DNA of 64,000 bases from Roseicyclus sp. (GCA_018401055.1 JAGYLB010000108.1:1-64000), one strand, 5' to 3'. Shown: positions 1 through 9,984, counted from the first letter of the stretch. The notes: generated from the sequence alone by a model not told the origin. Made by a program: numbers and translations.

Positions 1-2042
1 CATCGCCAAACGCGTCTTGGCCGAAGCTTCCATCGATCCGAACACTCGCGCCAGGATCGGGGCCAAGCTGGGAGGCTTGGGTGGAGCCGCCGGTTTATAC
101 CGGGTTGCCGTCGCTCTACCTCAACGAGATTTTCGCCGAGGGGTTCACCACGCCCGAGGGGTCGCGCATCACCTTCCGCAGCTATGGCGAGCCGGGCAGC
201 ATCTCCATCACCACCGACGTGGGGCCGGTTCCTGCGGAGTCCGCGGATGCCTATGCGCAATCGGTGACGGTGGAACGCTCGGGCGATTTCACCGTGAACG
301 GGCCGATGGGGCGCAGCTGGGCCATTTCTGTCCTGCCCGATCAGGCGCCCGCCGTGGCGTTGGATGGCGAGGTGGAGGGGGAGCCGCCGGGGCAGATGCA
401 ATTCGCCTTCACCGCGACGGACGATTACGGGATCGCCTCGGGCAGCGCGACGATCCGGCTGGACGAAACCGCCGCCGACCGCCGCTACGGCCTTGCCACA
501 GCGCCCGAACCGCAACCTGCGCTGACTCTCGACCTTCCGATGCCGTTCCGCGGATCGCGGGCAGAGTTTACCGAAGTGCTGCTGGAGGATCTGTCGCAGC
601 ATCCTTTCGCCAACCTGCCGGTGACGCTGACGCTGACCGTCACGGATGACGCAGGGCAGATCGGCACCGTGCGCTACGACGTGCTCCGCCTGCCCGGTCG
701 GCGGTTTTTCGACCCGCTGGCCAATGCGCTGATCGAAATGCGGCGCGACATCTTGTGGTCGCGCGAGAACGCGCCGCGTGCGGCCCAGATCCTGCGCGCG
801 CTGACGCAAGACCCCGAGGAGGGGCTGGACGAAGGCGTCTATCTGCAAATCCGCAGCGCCATCTCGCAGCTTGAAGCCACGCCCGACGGGATCTCGGTCG
901 AGACCCGCGATGCGGTGGCCGAGACGCTGTGGAACGCCGCGATGGAGCTGGAGGTGGGCGATCTCGACGATGCGCTGGAGCGTCTGCGCCAAGCACAGGA
1001 GCGGCTGTCCGAGGCGATGCGCCAAGGGGCGAGCGACGAGGAAATCGCGCAACTGATGCAGGAATTGCGCGAGGCAATGGACGATTACATGCAGCAATTG
1101 GCCGAGAACGCCCAACCCGGCGAGGATCGCCCGGATGGCGGCGAGCGCATGGAACTGTCGATGTCCGACCTCGAGGAGATGATGCGCCGCATCGAGGAAT
1201 TGATGCAGGAAGGCCGGATGGCCGAGGCGCAGGAAATGCTCGATGCGCTGCAGCAGATGCTCGAGAACATGGAGATGACGCAAGGTGGCGAAGGCGGCGA
1301 CGGGCCGCAGACGCCGGGCGAGCGCGCGATGGAGGGTCTGCAAGACACGCTCCGCGACCAGCAGGAGTTGTCGGACGACGCCTTTCGTGAACTGCAGGAC
1401 CGGCTTAACCCGGGCCGCCCGCAGCAAGGACAGCAACCGGGCGAGCAAGGGGAGCAAGGTCAGGCGGAGAACGGCCAAGAGCCCGGCGACCAGCAACAAC
1501 CCGGTGAGGGCGAGGGCGAAGGTGGCGAGACCGGCGACGGCATGACGCTGGCCGAGCGGCAGAGGCGCTGCGCCGGATGCTGGAGGAGCAACAGGGCCGC
1601 CTGCCCGGCGTATCCGGCACCGAAGCCGGGGACGAGGCGCTGCGGCAACTGGACGAGGCCGGTCGCGCGATGGAAGAGGCCGAAGGCCTGTTGGAGGACG
1701 GCGATCTTGCGGGGGCGCTGGACGCGCAATCGCAGGCGCTGGAGGCGCTGCGCGAAGGCATGAGCGAGCTTGGTCGCGCACTGGCGCAAGATCAGACCGG
1801 CGAGGATCCGGGTCAAGGCATGGCCGAGGGCTATATGGCCCCGGACCGACCGATGCAGGACCCGCTGGGGCGGCAGGCGGGCAATTCCGGCTCCTTCGGA
1901 TCGGATGAGGCTATGGCCGACCGCGAGGAGGCCCTACCGCCGGTCGCGCGAATTGCTGGAGGAATTGCGCCGCCGTTCCGCCGAGCAGGAGCGCCCCGAG
2001 TTGGAGCGCGATTACCTGCGCCGCCTGCTGGACCAGTTCTGA
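1..2042 (+). CDS. DUF4175 (TIGR02302-like) protein, C-terminal part, frame broken twice
   Basis: The frame is open from the first bases of the window (WEAWVEPPVYTG at about 69-104), so the start codon and the N-terminal membrane segments usual in this family lie upstream. The visible part begins with a beta-rich, possibly Ig-like stretch (to about 690), then turns into a long, acidic Glu/Gln/Met-rich helical region with a low-complexity Gln/Gly/Glu tract near 1420-1520, and ends LLDQF. The frame slips near 1561 (after LAERQ) and again near 1940; in both places adding or removing one base restores an uninterrupted family-like sequence (EALRRMLEEQQ; RRSRELLEELRRR). Family assignment rests on the WVEPP-YTG motif and composition. 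Molecular function is not known. Confidence 0.7.
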
Positions 2043-2046
2043 TCCA

Positions 2047-2886
2047 TCAGCCCTCGGGCGTCGCGCCGCCCAGACCTTGGGCCAGATCGTCCAGCCAGAA
2101 CCGCGCGCCGTTCACCACGGTAAGATAGCCCGACAACGCAGGCTCGAGCGCGGGCACGGCGCGCGCCAAGGTGTCGGCATTGGTGTAAAGCGCCGCCGCC
2201 CCCGCCGCGACGGCCAGCGCAAAAAGAAAGCCGATCCGCGTTCCGCGACGGCGACGCGGGATGGTGTCGAGCGTGTCGATGTCGCTGGCATCCGCCTCGG
2301 TTCCCAGACGGTCGCCGGTATCGCGCAAGGTGGAATTGATCTCGTCGATGTCGGGAAAAAGATCGCGCGCCGAGGACACGGTCGCGGCCACGGCGCTGGG
2401 TTCACTGTCGAAGGCATCGCGCGCGGCGTCCAGTTCGGCGCGGCGACGGGCGCGGTGGTCGGCCTCGGGTTCTTGCCCAAGCGACATCTCGCCTTGGGTC
2501 TCGACCGGTTCGGCCTCGGCACGGCGCAGGCGGGCCTCGCGCTCGGCCTCTTGTTCCAGAATGCTGCGCAGGTCGGGGTCGAGCGTGCGGCGGCGCGGCT
2601 GATCGTCGGGCTGTTCCGGTGCGGGCAGGGGCGCAGGAGCCTTGGGTGCGGGCTCAGGCTCAGGCTCAGGCTCAGGTGCGGGCCGCGGTGGTGGTGGTGG
2701 CGCAACCTCCGTTTCGGCGGCGGGGGCGCTTCGGGTCACCGTCACGGTCGGGGGCGCCTCTGTCCGGCGGCCGGGCTGGAACCATGTCGTCGAACAGTTC
2801 GAGCACTGCACGTCGCGGCCCTCGGGCGGGACCATGCTGTCGGCCACTTCGTAGCGGGCGCTGCAATTGGGACAGGTGAGCCGCAT
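2047..2886 (-). CDS. MJ0042-type zinc-ribbon protein with C-terminal membrane segment
   Basis: A 279-residue protein. Residues 1-36 form a zinc ribbon of the MJ0042 type, with two CxxC pairs (CPNC at 5-8 and CSNC at 28-31). A Pro/Glu-rich linker follows (about 70-95, EPEPEPEP), then an acidic middle region, and one hydrophobic segment near 218-237 that probably anchors the protein in the membrane with a short periplasmic tail. It is divergent from ftsE across 189 bases, an arrangement common in Rhodobacterales. The zinc site and anchor are visible; the role is unknown, and a link to cell division is only suggested by the neighbour. Confidence 0.75.
   Translation of the reverse strand: MRLTCPNCSARYEVADSMVPPEGRDVQCSNCSTTWFQPGRRTEAPPTVTVTRSAPAAETEVAPPPPPRPAPEPEPEPEPAPKAPAPLPAPEQPDDQPRRRTLDPDLRSILEQEAEREARLRRAEAEPVETQGEMSLGQEPEADHRARRRAELDAARDAFDSEPSAVAATVSSARDLFPDIDEINSTLRDTGDRLGTEADASDIDTLDTIPRRRRGTRIGFLFALAVAAGAAALYTNADTLARAVPALEPALSGYLTVVNGARFWLDDLAQGLGGATPEG
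2651..2676. repeat. Short tandem repeat GGCTCA x4
   Basis: Four hexamer copies of GGCTCA followed by GG. They encode the Pro-Glu linker of the zinc-ribbon protein on the minus strand, so length change here would only lengthen or shorten the linker by two residues per unit. Confidence 0.8.
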
Positions 2887-3075
2887 CTCTATACCGTCTT
2901 ACCCCCGGAAGCCGATGGCTGTTTGCCCAAGATAGGGGCCACGCCGCGTGGTATCATCACACATCTTGTATCAACGCGCCCCGATCTTTCCAAGGCTTTA
3001 GCGCCTCGCCCGATTGCAACCGCGCCCCATCCGTTGCAAGACAGGACCGGCCGGTTGCTTTTGGGGGTGCCATCC

Positions 3076-3753
3076 GTGATCGACATGCACGACGCCGCCT
3101 TTGGCTACGGGACCGAGCCGATCCTGTCCGCGCTCAGCTTGCGGCTGGCACCGGGGTCGTTCCATTTCCTCACCGGCCCCTCGGGCGCAGGCAAGACCAC
3201 ATTCCTGAAACTGTGCTATGCCGAATTGGTCGCAACCGCAGGCAGCGTGACGATTTTCGGCGAGGACGCCGCCCGGCTTGACCGCGACAAGATCGCCCTG
3301 ACGCGCCAGCGCATCGGCGTGGTGCATCAGGATTGCGAGTTTCTCGACCATCTGCCGATCCGCGAGAACATCGCCTTGCCGCTGACGGTCGCGAACCGCG
3401 ACGCGCCTGCGCAGGATGCCAACCTCGACGAGTTGATCGCATGGGTCGGCCTGTCGGCGCGCGCGCAGGCCCGGCCACCGGAACTGTCGGGGGGCGAACG
3501 GCAACGCGCCGCCTTGGCCCGCGCCATCATCATGGACCCCGACCTGATCCTGGCCGACGAACCCACCGGCAACGTGGATTGGGAAATGTCGCTGCGCCTG
3601 CTGCAACTGCTGTGCGCGCTCAACAAGATGGGCAAGACGGTGCTGATCGCCACCCATGACATGGCCCTGATCCGCGCCGCCAAGGCGCAGGTTCAGGCGC
3701 GCGTCCTGCGGCTGGCGGGCGGGCGGATCAGCGCTGCGGGGGCGGATCTGTGA
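3076..3753 (+). CDS. ftsE: Cell division ATP-binding protein FtsE
   Basis: ABC-type ATPase of about 225 residues that pairs with FtsX at the division site and gates septal peptidoglycan hydrolysis. Walker A GPSGAGKTT, signature LSGGERQR, Walker B LILADEPTGNVD and the switch His in ATHDM are all present, in the usual FtsE spacing. I chose the GTG at 3076 (VIDMHDAAFGYG) because family homology begins there, although the frame stays open upstream to 2077; an ATG lies three codons downstream. ftsX begins inside the stop region (4-base overlap), so the two genes form one unit, apparently with plsC and the PPOX gene behind. Confidence 0.93.
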   Translation: MIDMHDAAFGYGTEPILSALSLRLAPGSFHFLTGPSGAGKTTFLKLCYAELVATAGSVTIFGEDAARLDRDKIALTRQRIGVVHQDCEFLDHLPIRENIALPLTVANRDAPAQDANLDELIAWVGLSARAQARPPELSGGERQRAALARAIIMDPDLILADEPTGNVDWEMSLRLLQLLCALNKMGKTVLIATHDMALIRAAKAQVQARVLRLAGGRISAAGADL

Positions 3754-4650
3754 GCGTCGCGGGCGACATCATCGGCCTGCTCAAGGGCGAGGCGCAGGCC
3801 GACCGCGTGGTGCCGCGCAGCGGGCAGGCGGCCAAGCTGACGCTGGCGGTGTCGGGCGCGATGGCCTTTCTGGCGGTCTTTGCGCTGGCTTTGTCGCTGG
3901 CCGCGGGGCGGCTGGCCGACCGCTGGGCCGAGGCGCTGGCGCAAAGCTCAACGATAAGGCTGTCGGCGTCCGAGGCCGAGGTCGAGGCGCAGACCTGGGC
4001 CGTGCTGACCGTTTTGGAACAGACGCCCGGCGTGGACAGCGCCCGCGCGCTGTCAGACGACGAACAGCGCGCGCTTTTGAGCCATGGTTCGGCCCCGACC
4101 TGCCGGTAGCCGACCTGCCTGTGCCGCGCCTGATCGAGGTGATCGAGACGCCCGAGGGCTATGATGCCGCGGGCCTGCGCCAACGCCTCGCCGCCGAGGC
4201 CCCCGGCGCGGTGCTCGACGACCACACCGCTGGCGCGCGCCATTGGTCGCGGCGGCGGACCGGCTGCGATTGCTGGGTCTGGTGTCGCTGGTGCTGATCC
4301 TCGGATCGACGGCGGCGATGATCACGCTGGCGGCGCAGGCGGCGCTGGCCTCCAACGAGCAGGTGATCCGGGTGATGCGGCTGGTCGGTGCCCGCGACAC
4401 CTATATCGCGCGGGCCTTTGTGCGGCGGTTTACCCGGCGGGCGCTCACCGGGGCGGGCGTGGGGGCCGTGCTGGGGATGATCGCCGTGGCGCTTTTGCCA
4501 CGCGCGGCCGAGGAAGGCGCGTTTCTGACGGGCTTGGGCTTTCAGGGCGCAGGCTGGCTCTTGCCGCTCACGATCCCGCCGCTGGCGGCCGTCATCGCGT
4601 TTTGGGCCACGCGCATCGCGGCCTTTCGCACCTTGAGGGGGCTCAGATGA
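3750..4650 (+). CDS. ftsX: Cell division protein FtsX, frame broken twice
   Basis: Inner-membrane partner of FtsE. The N-terminal part holds the first membrane segment (LAVSGAMAFLAVFALALSLA) and the start of the periplasmic domain; the C-terminal part has the remaining hydrophobic segments and the conserved RVMRLVGA motif. The frame breaks near 4076 (ALLSHG instead of a continuation into EPWFGPDLPV) and near 4232 (after DDHTA, continuing WRAPLVAAADRLRLLG). Each break is repaired by one added base, giving a protein of about 300 residues, normal for FtsX. Start GTG at 3750 overlaps the ftsE stop; the stop overlaps the ATG of the acyltransferase. Confidence 0.9.
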
Positions 4651-5372
4651 TCCAGTGGCTGCGCTCACTTGCCTTCATCGCGCAGATGTATGTGGCGATG
4701 CTGATCTTCTCGATCGTGTTTTTTCCCTGGGCGGTCGTCTCACCCTCAGGCGCGCATGCCGCCTGCCACACCTATTCGCGCTGGGTGTTCTGGACCCTGC
4801 GCTGGATGACCGGCCTCAAGACCGAAGTGCGCGGCACGCCCCCCGTGGGCGAGGTGATGATCGCGGCCAAGCACCAGAGTTTCCTCGATATCATGCTGAT
4901 CTACGAGGCCGTCCCGCGCGGCAAGTTCATCATGAAGCGAGAGCTGATGTTCGCGCCACTTCTGGGCCAATACGCGCTGCGCATCGGCTCTGTCCCGGTC
5001 AACCGCGGCAAGCGCGGCGCTGCCATCGCCAAGATGCTGGCCGATGTAAAATCGGGCAAACAGGAGGGCGGGCAGCTGATCATCTACCCTCAGGGCACCC
5101 GCGTCGCCCCCGGTGTGTCCAAGCCCTACAAGGTCGGCACCGCCGCGCTTTACGAACAGCTGGGCCAGCCCTGTGTGCCGGTGGCCACAAATGTCGGTGT
5201 CTTCTGGCCGCGCCATGGCATCTTGCGCAAACCCGGTCTCGCGGTCGTCGAATTCCTGCCCGAGATCCCACCGGGCCTGCCGCGCGACGATTTCATGACC
5301 CGCCTCGAGGCGGAGGTGGAAAGCGCCTCGGACCGGCTGATGGCGGAGGCAGGGTTTCATGCGGATCGTTGA
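4647..5372 (+). CDS. plsC: 1-acyl-sn-glycerol-3-phosphate acyltransferase (PlsC type)
   Basis: A 241-residue protein with an N-terminal hydrophobic segment (about 5-30), then the PlsC domain: HX4D catalytic motif in AKHQSFLD, a second block NRGKRG, and the substrate motif YPQGTR (variant of EGTR). The reaction expected is acylation of lysophosphatidic acid to phosphatidic acid at the inner membrane. ATG overlaps the ftsX stop (ATGA), and its end overlaps the next gene by 14 bases, so it is translated within the ftsEX unit. Other acyl acceptors, as in ornithine-lipid synthesis, cannot be excluded; a second acyltransferase gene lies at 43150. Confidence 0.88.
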   Translation: MIQWLRSLAFIAQMYVAMLIFSIVFFPWAVVSPSGAHAACHTYSRWVFWTLRWMTGLKTEVRGTPPVGEVMIAAKHQSFLDIMLIYEAVPRGKFIMKRELMFAPLLGQYALRIGSVPVNRGKRGAAIAKMLADVKSGKQEGGQLIIYPQGTRVAPGVSKPYKVGTAALYEQLGQPCVPVATNVGVFWPRHGILRKPGLAVVEFLPEIPPGLPRDDFMTRLEAEVESASDRLMAEAGFHADR

Positions 5373-5958
5373 AGATATCTCGGCGCTCGAGGCGCTCTAT
5401 GACCAGCCTGTGCCGACCTCGCTCAGCAAGGTCGCGGATCATCTGACCCCGCTCTATCGGCGCTGGATCGAGGCGGCGCGGTTCTGCATCCTGTCCACCG
5501 TCGGCCCGGAGGGCACAGATGCCAGCCCGCGCGGCGATGACGGCCCGGTGCTGCGGATCCTCGATGACCGCACCCTTGCCCTGCCCGACTGGCGCGGCAA
5601 CAACCGGCTGGATGGACTGCGCAACATCGTGGTGGATGGGCGCGTGTCGCTGATGGTGATGGTGCCCGGATCGCTGAACGTGGTTCGGGTGAACGGGCGC
5701 GCGGTGGTCAGCGATGACCCGGCGCTGACCGGCAGCTTCGAGCAAGGCGGCAAGCACCCGAAAACGGTGGTCATCGTGACGGTAGCCGAGGTCTATTTCC
5801 AATGCGCCAAGGCGCTGCTGCGTTCGGGGCTCTGGACGCGCGATGACTGCGCGAGCCTGCCCACGGCAGGCCAGTTCATCGCCGAACGTGATGCTGGTTT
5901 CGACGCCAAAGGCTACGACCTGAGCTATCCGACCGAAGCGCCCAAACGGATGTGGTAG
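5359..5958 (+). CDS. PPOX-class FMN-dependent flavoprotein (pyridoxamine 5'-phosphate oxidase-like)
   Basis: A 199-residue split-barrel protein of the pyridoxamine-phosphate-oxidase superfamily. Typical features are FCILSTVGPEGTDASPRGD near residues 42-61, the LPDWRGNNRLDGLRN segment that in relatives contacts FMN phosphate, and VRVNGRA in the barrel. It resembles the MSMEG_1061-type subfamily rather than true PdxH. Substrate is unknown. Its start overlaps the plsC end by 14 bases, and rlmJ starts 4 bases after its stop. Confidence 0.8.
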   Translation: MRIVEDISALEALYDQPVPTSLSKVADHLTPLYRRWIEAARFCILSTVGPEGTDASPRGDDGPVLRILDDRTLALPDWRGNNRLDGLRNIVVDGRVSLMVMVPGSLNVVRVNGRAVVSDDPALTGSFEQGGKHPKTVVIVTVAEVYFQCAKALLRSGLWTRDDCASLPTAGQFIAERDAGFDAKGYDLSYPTEAPKRMW

Positions 5959-5962
5959 CGCG

Positions 5963-6737
5963 ATGCTGTCTTACCAGCACGCCTATCACGCCGGGAACCT
6001 TGCCGATGTGCACAAGCACGCGATGCTGGCGGTGGCGCTGGACCACATGACGGCCAAGGACAAGCCGCTTTGCTATTTCGAAACCCATGCCGGCCGCGGC
6101 CTCTACCGCCTTGACGCGCCCGAGGCCCTCAAGACCGGTGAGGCCGCTCAGGGCATCGCGCGGGTGGCGGGATGGTTCGACACCGACCACCCCTATGCCC
6201 GCGCGCGCGTCACCGTCACCGCCACCCATGGCGCTACAGCCTATCCCGGCTCGCCGCTCATCGCGGCAGCACTCCTGCGCCCGATGGACAGCATCACGCT
6301 GGCCGAACTGCACCCGGCCGAGGTCTCGGCGCTGCGCAACGCCCTGCCCGACCGCTATGTCGAGGTGGTGCAGCAAGACGGCCTTGCCATGGCCCTGTCC
6401 CGCACGCCCCCGAGCCGCGCCGGGGGTTCCTGCTCATCGACCCGAGCTACGAGGTCAAGACCGACTACGACCGTATCCCCGACGCGATGGCGAAACTCCA
6501 CCGCAAATGGAACGTCGGCGTCATGATGCTCTGGTATCCGATCCTCGCCTCGGGGCTGCAGGCGGGCATGGTCCGCAGCCTGCGGGCCACCTTCCCCGAG
6601 GCGCTCTCGCATGAGGGTCCGCTTCCCCCGGCGCGCCCCGGCCATGGCATGACCGGCTCGGGTCCTTTGTCGTCAACCCACCCTACGGCCTGGCCGATGA
6701 GGCCGCCCGCCTCACCCTGCTGTTCGCAAGCCTCTGA
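5963..6737 (+). CDS. rlmJ: 23S rRNA (adenine(2030)-N6)-methyltransferase RlmJ, frame broken twice
   Basis: Methylates A2030 of 23S rRNA using S-adenosylmethionine. The opening MLSYQHAYHAGNLADVHKH is the family signature; FETHAGRGLYRL is the SAM-binding part, IDPSYE carries the catalytic DPPY-like motif, and NPPYGLADEA lies near the C-terminus. The frame breaks near 6415, within a run of Cs where one more C gives PEPRRGFLLIDPSYE, and near 6630, where a one-base change gives VRFPPARPGHGM and then a normal end LLFASL. Mended length is about 258 residues, close to the family norm. Confidence 0.9.
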
Positions 6738-6740
6738 TCC

Positions 6741-6769
6741 CCTTCATCTTTTCGAAAATACGGTGGGGG
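6741..6769 (+). repeat. Intergenic CTTCA...AAAATA...GGGGG box, copy A
   Basis: Just after the rlmJ stop, CTTCATCTTTTCGAAAATAC is followed by GGTGGGGG. Similar boxes occur at 25121-25145 and, inverted, at 26871-26906. A related sequence is common between genes in Rhodobacteraceae (recalled knowledge). Here it is followed by the hairpin at 6809. Confidence 0.5.
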
Positions 6770-6808
6770 TCGCCATTGGAACGCCATTGGTCCAGAGACA
6801 ATGGCGAC

Positions 6809-6829
6809 CGAGGGGGTGAAACCCCCTCG
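6809..6829. terminator. GC hairpin between convergent rlmJ and CIA30 genes
   Basis: Perfect 8-base stem CGAGGGGG/CCCCCTCG with loop TGAAA. It stands between convergent genes and could end transcription from both sides. No T tract follows on either strand, so this is a structure-only call. Confidence 0.5.
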
Positions 6830-6865
6830 CTCGGGTCGACGCCAAAGGCGGCGCAATCGAGGGGC

Positions 6866-7414
6866 TCAGACTGCGCCCAAGGCTTCCAGCGAGACATCCG
6901 CCACATGGTCCCGCCCATAGGCGACCAGACCGACCGAGCGCACATCTCCGGGCCGCACTGCCCCGGCCATCAAGCGCCCCGACGCGGTGAAGCCAGCCAG
7001 TGGCAAGGTCACCTCGGACCAATCCGGCCCGGTGTCGAAACCCTGCTGAAAATACTGCCAGGGCAGCGCGGTGCGCGTGGTGCGCAGATGAATGAAATAG
7101 CGCTCGCCATTGCCACGCACCCGCAGGCGCAGGGCGGTGGCACCTTCGGGCAAACCGCCCGGCAGCACGATGCGCGCCTGTATGAAGCCACCGCGATTGG
7201 CGCTCGACACTGTCCCGGTCAGGCGCAGTGCGCCATCCTCGATCCGGGCGCCGCCTTGCGACACGCCACCCATCACGGTATCGGCCAGATAGCTCCAGTC
7301 AAGCGCCGTGGCCGGTGTCATGCCTGAGAGTTCCCCCAGTGCGTAAACCTGTGCGGGCACAGGTCCCGCGAGCAACAGTGCCGCCCCCGCCAGAAGCGCG
7401 CGGCGGGTGATCAC
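6866..7414 (-). CDS. CIA30-family protein with signal peptide
   Basis: A 182-residue protein with an N-terminal twin-Arg/hydrophobic export signal ([22 protein letters not shown]). The remainder has the jelly-roll-like motifs of the CIA30 (complex I intermediate-associated protein 30) domain: [16 protein letters not shown] near 40-54, NRGGFIQAR, and [12 protein letters not shown]. In mitochondria the family assists complex I assembly; bacterial members are uncharacterised carbohydrate-binding-like folds. The GTG start overlaps the accA stop by 4 bases, so it is probably cotranscribed with accA. Confidence 0.8.
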   Translation of the reverse strand: MITRRALLAGAALLLAGPVPAQVYALGELSGMTPATALDWSYLADTVMGGVSQGGARIEDGALRLTGTVSSANRGGFIQARIVLPGGLPEGATALRLRVRGNGERYFIHLRTTRTALPWQYFQQGFDTGPDWSEVTLPLAGFTASGRLMAGAVRPGDVRSVGLVAYGRDHVADVSLEALGAV

Positions 7415-8373
7415 GCGGCGAGGCCCTTGGACCCCATATCAAGATATTTGCGCCGCCGCGCCTTGATCAACGCGGCGCGGTCCCCGGAGACAAGCGGGTC
7501 CAGAAGCGCGGCGATGGCATCGCCCACGGCGGCGACGGTCGCCTGTGGGTCGCGCTGGGCGCCGCCCATGGGCTCTGCAATCACGCGGTCGCAGATGCCC
7601 AGCTTGTTCAGATCCTGCGCGGTCAGGCGGAGCGCCTCGGCGGCCTCCCGCATCTTCTCGGAGTCTTTCCACAAGATCGAGGCGCAGCCTTCAGGCGAGA
7701 TGACCGAATAGACGGAATGTTCCAGCATCGCGAGCCTGTCAGCGGTGGCAAATGCTACCGCGCCGCCCGATCCGCCTTCGCCGATGATGACCGAGACCAG
7801 CGGCACGCCGATGGTCAGGCAGGCCTCGGTCGAGCGCGCGATCGCTTCGGACTGGCCGCGTTCCTCGGCGCCCTTGCCGGGGTAGGCGCCGGGCGTGTCG
7901 ACCAGCGTGACGACGGGCAGGCCGAACCGGTCGGCCAGTTCCATCAGACGCACGGCCTTGCGGTAGCCCTCGGGGCGGGCCATGCCGAAATTGCGCTCGA
8001 TCCGCGTCTTTGTGTCACGGCCCTTTTCGTGGCCGATCACCATGACAGGCCTGTCGCGAAACCGCGCCAGCCCGCCCATCACGGCGTGGTCGTCGGCAAA
8101 GTTCCTGTCACCGGACAGCGGCGTGTATTGGGTGAACAGCGCCCGGATGTAGTCGCGGCAATGCGGCCGGTCAGGGTGGCGGGCCACCTGACATTTGCGC
8201 CATGGCGACAGGTCCTTGTAGAGATCGCGGAGCATGTCCGCGGCCTTCTTGTCGAGCGCCGCGGCCTCGGCTTCCACGTCCATCGTCTCATTGCGGCGGG
8301 CAAGCGCGCGCAATTCCTCGGCCTTGCCCTCGATCTCGGCGAGGGGTTTTTCGAAGTCGAGATAGGTGGTCAT
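7411..8373 (-). CDS. accA: Acetyl-CoA carboxylase carboxyltransferase subunit alpha
   Basis: Transfers the carboxyl group from carboxybiotin to acetyl-CoA, with AccD, to form malonyl-CoA for fatty-acid synthesis. The 320-residue protein has the normal start [15 protein letters not shown], the GHEKGRDTK motif and the carboxyltransferase core [18 protein letters not shown] and GEGGSGGA. The frame is open some way upstream, but homology begins at the ATG at 8373. It is intact, one of the unbroken essential genes in the window. Confidence 0.95.
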   Translation of the reverse strand: MTTYLDFEKPLAEIEGKAEELRALARRNETMDVEAEAAALDKKAADMLRDLYKDLSPWRKCQVARHPDRPHCRDYIRALFTQYTPLSGDRNFADDHAVMGGLARFRDRPVMVIGHEKGRDTKTRIERNFGMARPEGYRKAVRLMELADRFGLPVVTLVDTPGAYPGKGAEERGQSEAIARSTEACLTIGVPLVSVIIGEGGSGGAVAFATADRLAMLEHSVYSVISPEGCASILWKDSEKMREAAEALRLTAQDLNKLGICDRVIAEPMGGAQRDPQATVAAVGDAIAALLDPLVSGDRAALIKARRRKYLDMGSKGLAA

Positions 8374-8449
8374 GGTCGTTGTGCCCGATCGCTGCGGCCT
8401 TTGGGGATATATGGCCGGGCAAGGGGCCGGATGCAACTGCGGCGCAGGG

Positions 8450-8884
8450 CTACCCGCCGCTTGGCGGCGCCGCATCCAGGCTGCGCAGGTGCAAGATGTG
8501 ATCGGGACCGCACGACAGCTTGCCGGCCACCTTGTCCGCGGGGTCGATCACTCGCCAGAACGGGGCGACGGTGTCGAGAGGTCGACCGTCCTGCAGATCT
8601 CGCAGGCTGCATTCGGCAACCACACGCAGGAAAATCGCGGTCGTGACGGGACACATCGCGGTCGCGTTGGCACGGCGGGCAAGGTCGCTGCGCATCCGCG
8701 CGATGGTCCGCGTTTCGCCCCGTGGAATGGCGGCGGCATAGCGGGCGATCTCCTCGGGCGAGGAAATCAGCATCGTCTGCCCTGCCTTTACCCCCGCGAA
8801 ATCGGCGTGCAGGACCACGACATGCGGGGCCTTTGCCTTGCGGAAACGGGCGCGCCAATCGGTCGGTTTGCGTGTCATGAGCAT
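8450..8884 (-). CDS. Conserved protein of unknown function
   Basis: A 144-residue soluble protein without signal peptide or membrane segment. Arg/Ala-rich, with an internal [11 protein letters not shown] stretch and a single buried-looking Cys. I do not recognise a domain. It is preceded by alternative ATGs at 8884 and 8878 and followed by accA on the same strand after 76 bases. Codon use looks like its neighbours, so I consider it a real gene, probably restricted to Rhodobacterales, though I cannot verify the distribution. Confidence 0.6.
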   Translation of the reverse strand: MLMTRKPTDWRARFRKAKAPHVVVLHADFAGVKAGQTMLISSPEEIARYAAAIPRGETRTIARMRSDLARRANATAMCPVTTAIFLRVVAECSLRDLQDGRPLDTVAPFWRVIDPADKVAGKLSCGPDHILHLRSLDAAPPSGG

Positions 8885-8980
8885 GCTCCTTCATGTCCGG
8901 GACCGGGACGCGAAGAGGATGGCAACATCGGAAAGCGCGCGGAAGTATCCCCCGAAAAAAGACTATGTTTCAGTCCCTTG

Positions 8981-9939
8981 TCACCCGCCCGCGATCATCT
9001 CGGCCTGTTTCACGATCACTTCGGCCTGTTTGATGGAGGCGATATCGACCAGACGGCCCTTGTAGACGGTCGCGCCCTGCCCTTCGGCCTTGGCCTGTTC
9101 CATCGCGGCGAGGATTTCGCGCGCCTCCGTCACCGCCGCCTCGGAGGGGGTGAAAACCTGATTGGACAGCGCCACCTGTTTGGGATGGATCGCCCATTTG
9201 CCGACCATGCCCAGCGTGGCGGACCGGCGGGCCTGCGCGCGGAACCCCTCGTCATCCGAGAAATCGCCGAAGGGGCCATCGACCGGCAGAACGCCATGGG
9301 TGCGGCAGGCGGCCACGATGGCGGCCTGCGCCCAATGCCACGGGTCGGCCCAGTAATTCGCGCCCGCGTGGTGCATGTAGTAGTTTTCCTGCGTTCCGCC
9401 GATGCCTGTTGTCTGCATCCCCATCGAGGCCGCGAAATCGGCGGCGCCAAGGCTCATGGCCTGCAGACGGGGGCTGGCGGCGGCGATTTCGGCAACATGG
9501 GCGATACCGGCGGCGCTTTCGATGATGATCTCGAAGCCGATCCGCTTCTTGCGGCCCATCGCTGCCTCGATGGAACTCACCAGCGCATCGACGGCGTAGA
9601 TGTCCGCGGCACAGCCCACCTTGGGGATCATGATGAGGTCGAGGCGTTCGCTGGCCTGTTCCAGCAGGTCAACCACGTCGCGATACCAGAACGGGCTGTC
9701 GAGGCCGTTGATCCTCACACTCAGCGTCTTGGTGCCCCAATCGACATCACCGATGGCCGCGATGACGTTTTTCCGCGCCTGCGCCTTGTCATCTGGCGCG
9801 ACCGAATCCTCGAGGTCGAGGTTGATCACATCCGCCGCGCTCACCGCCATTTTCTCGAAGATCGCGGGGTGCGAGCCGGGCCGAAGAGCTGGCAGCGGTT
9901 CGGGCGGGCTGTGGGCTGGGGCTGGAGGCGGAAGCTCAT
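8981..9939 (-). CDS. mcl1: L-malyl-CoA/beta-methylmalyl-CoA lyase, one frame break
   Basis: Member of the HpcH/HpaI aldolase family of about 318 residues. In the ethylmalonyl-CoA pathway it cleaves beta-methylmalyl-CoA to glyoxylate and propionyl-CoA and condenses or cleaves malyl-CoA. Start MSFRLQPQPTARPNRCQLFG and motifs INLDLEDSVAPDDK, RINGLDSPFWYRD, ESAAGIAHV, GAADFAASMGMQTTGIGG and GKWAIHPKQ match the Rhodobacter enzyme closely, including the metal-binding Glu and Asp. The frame breaks near 9876, just after CQLFGP, where one missing G restores GSHPAIFEKM. Two TTGCGCAA palindromes lie directly upstream. Confidence 0.92.
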
Positions 9940-9950
9940 GGTGGTGTCCC

Positions 9951-9984
9951 TTGCGCAAGGATGTTTCGTATCGGTTGCGCAAGG
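9951..9984 (-). promoter_or_regulatory. Twin TTGCGCAAGG sites upstream of mcl1
   Basis: Two identical decamers TTGCGCAAGG at 9951-9960 and 9975-9984, centre to centre 24 bases, each with a perfect 8-base palindrome core. The nearer one overlaps the likely ribosome-binding region 12 bases before the mcl1 ATG. Arrangement fits a regulator dimer binding twice on one face of the DNA. The regulator is not identified. Confidence 0.5.

Noticed and set aside
2077..3075. Extended N-terminus for FtsE
   Set aside because: The frame is open upstream, but this part is opposite the zinc-ribbon gene and FtsE homology starts at 3076.
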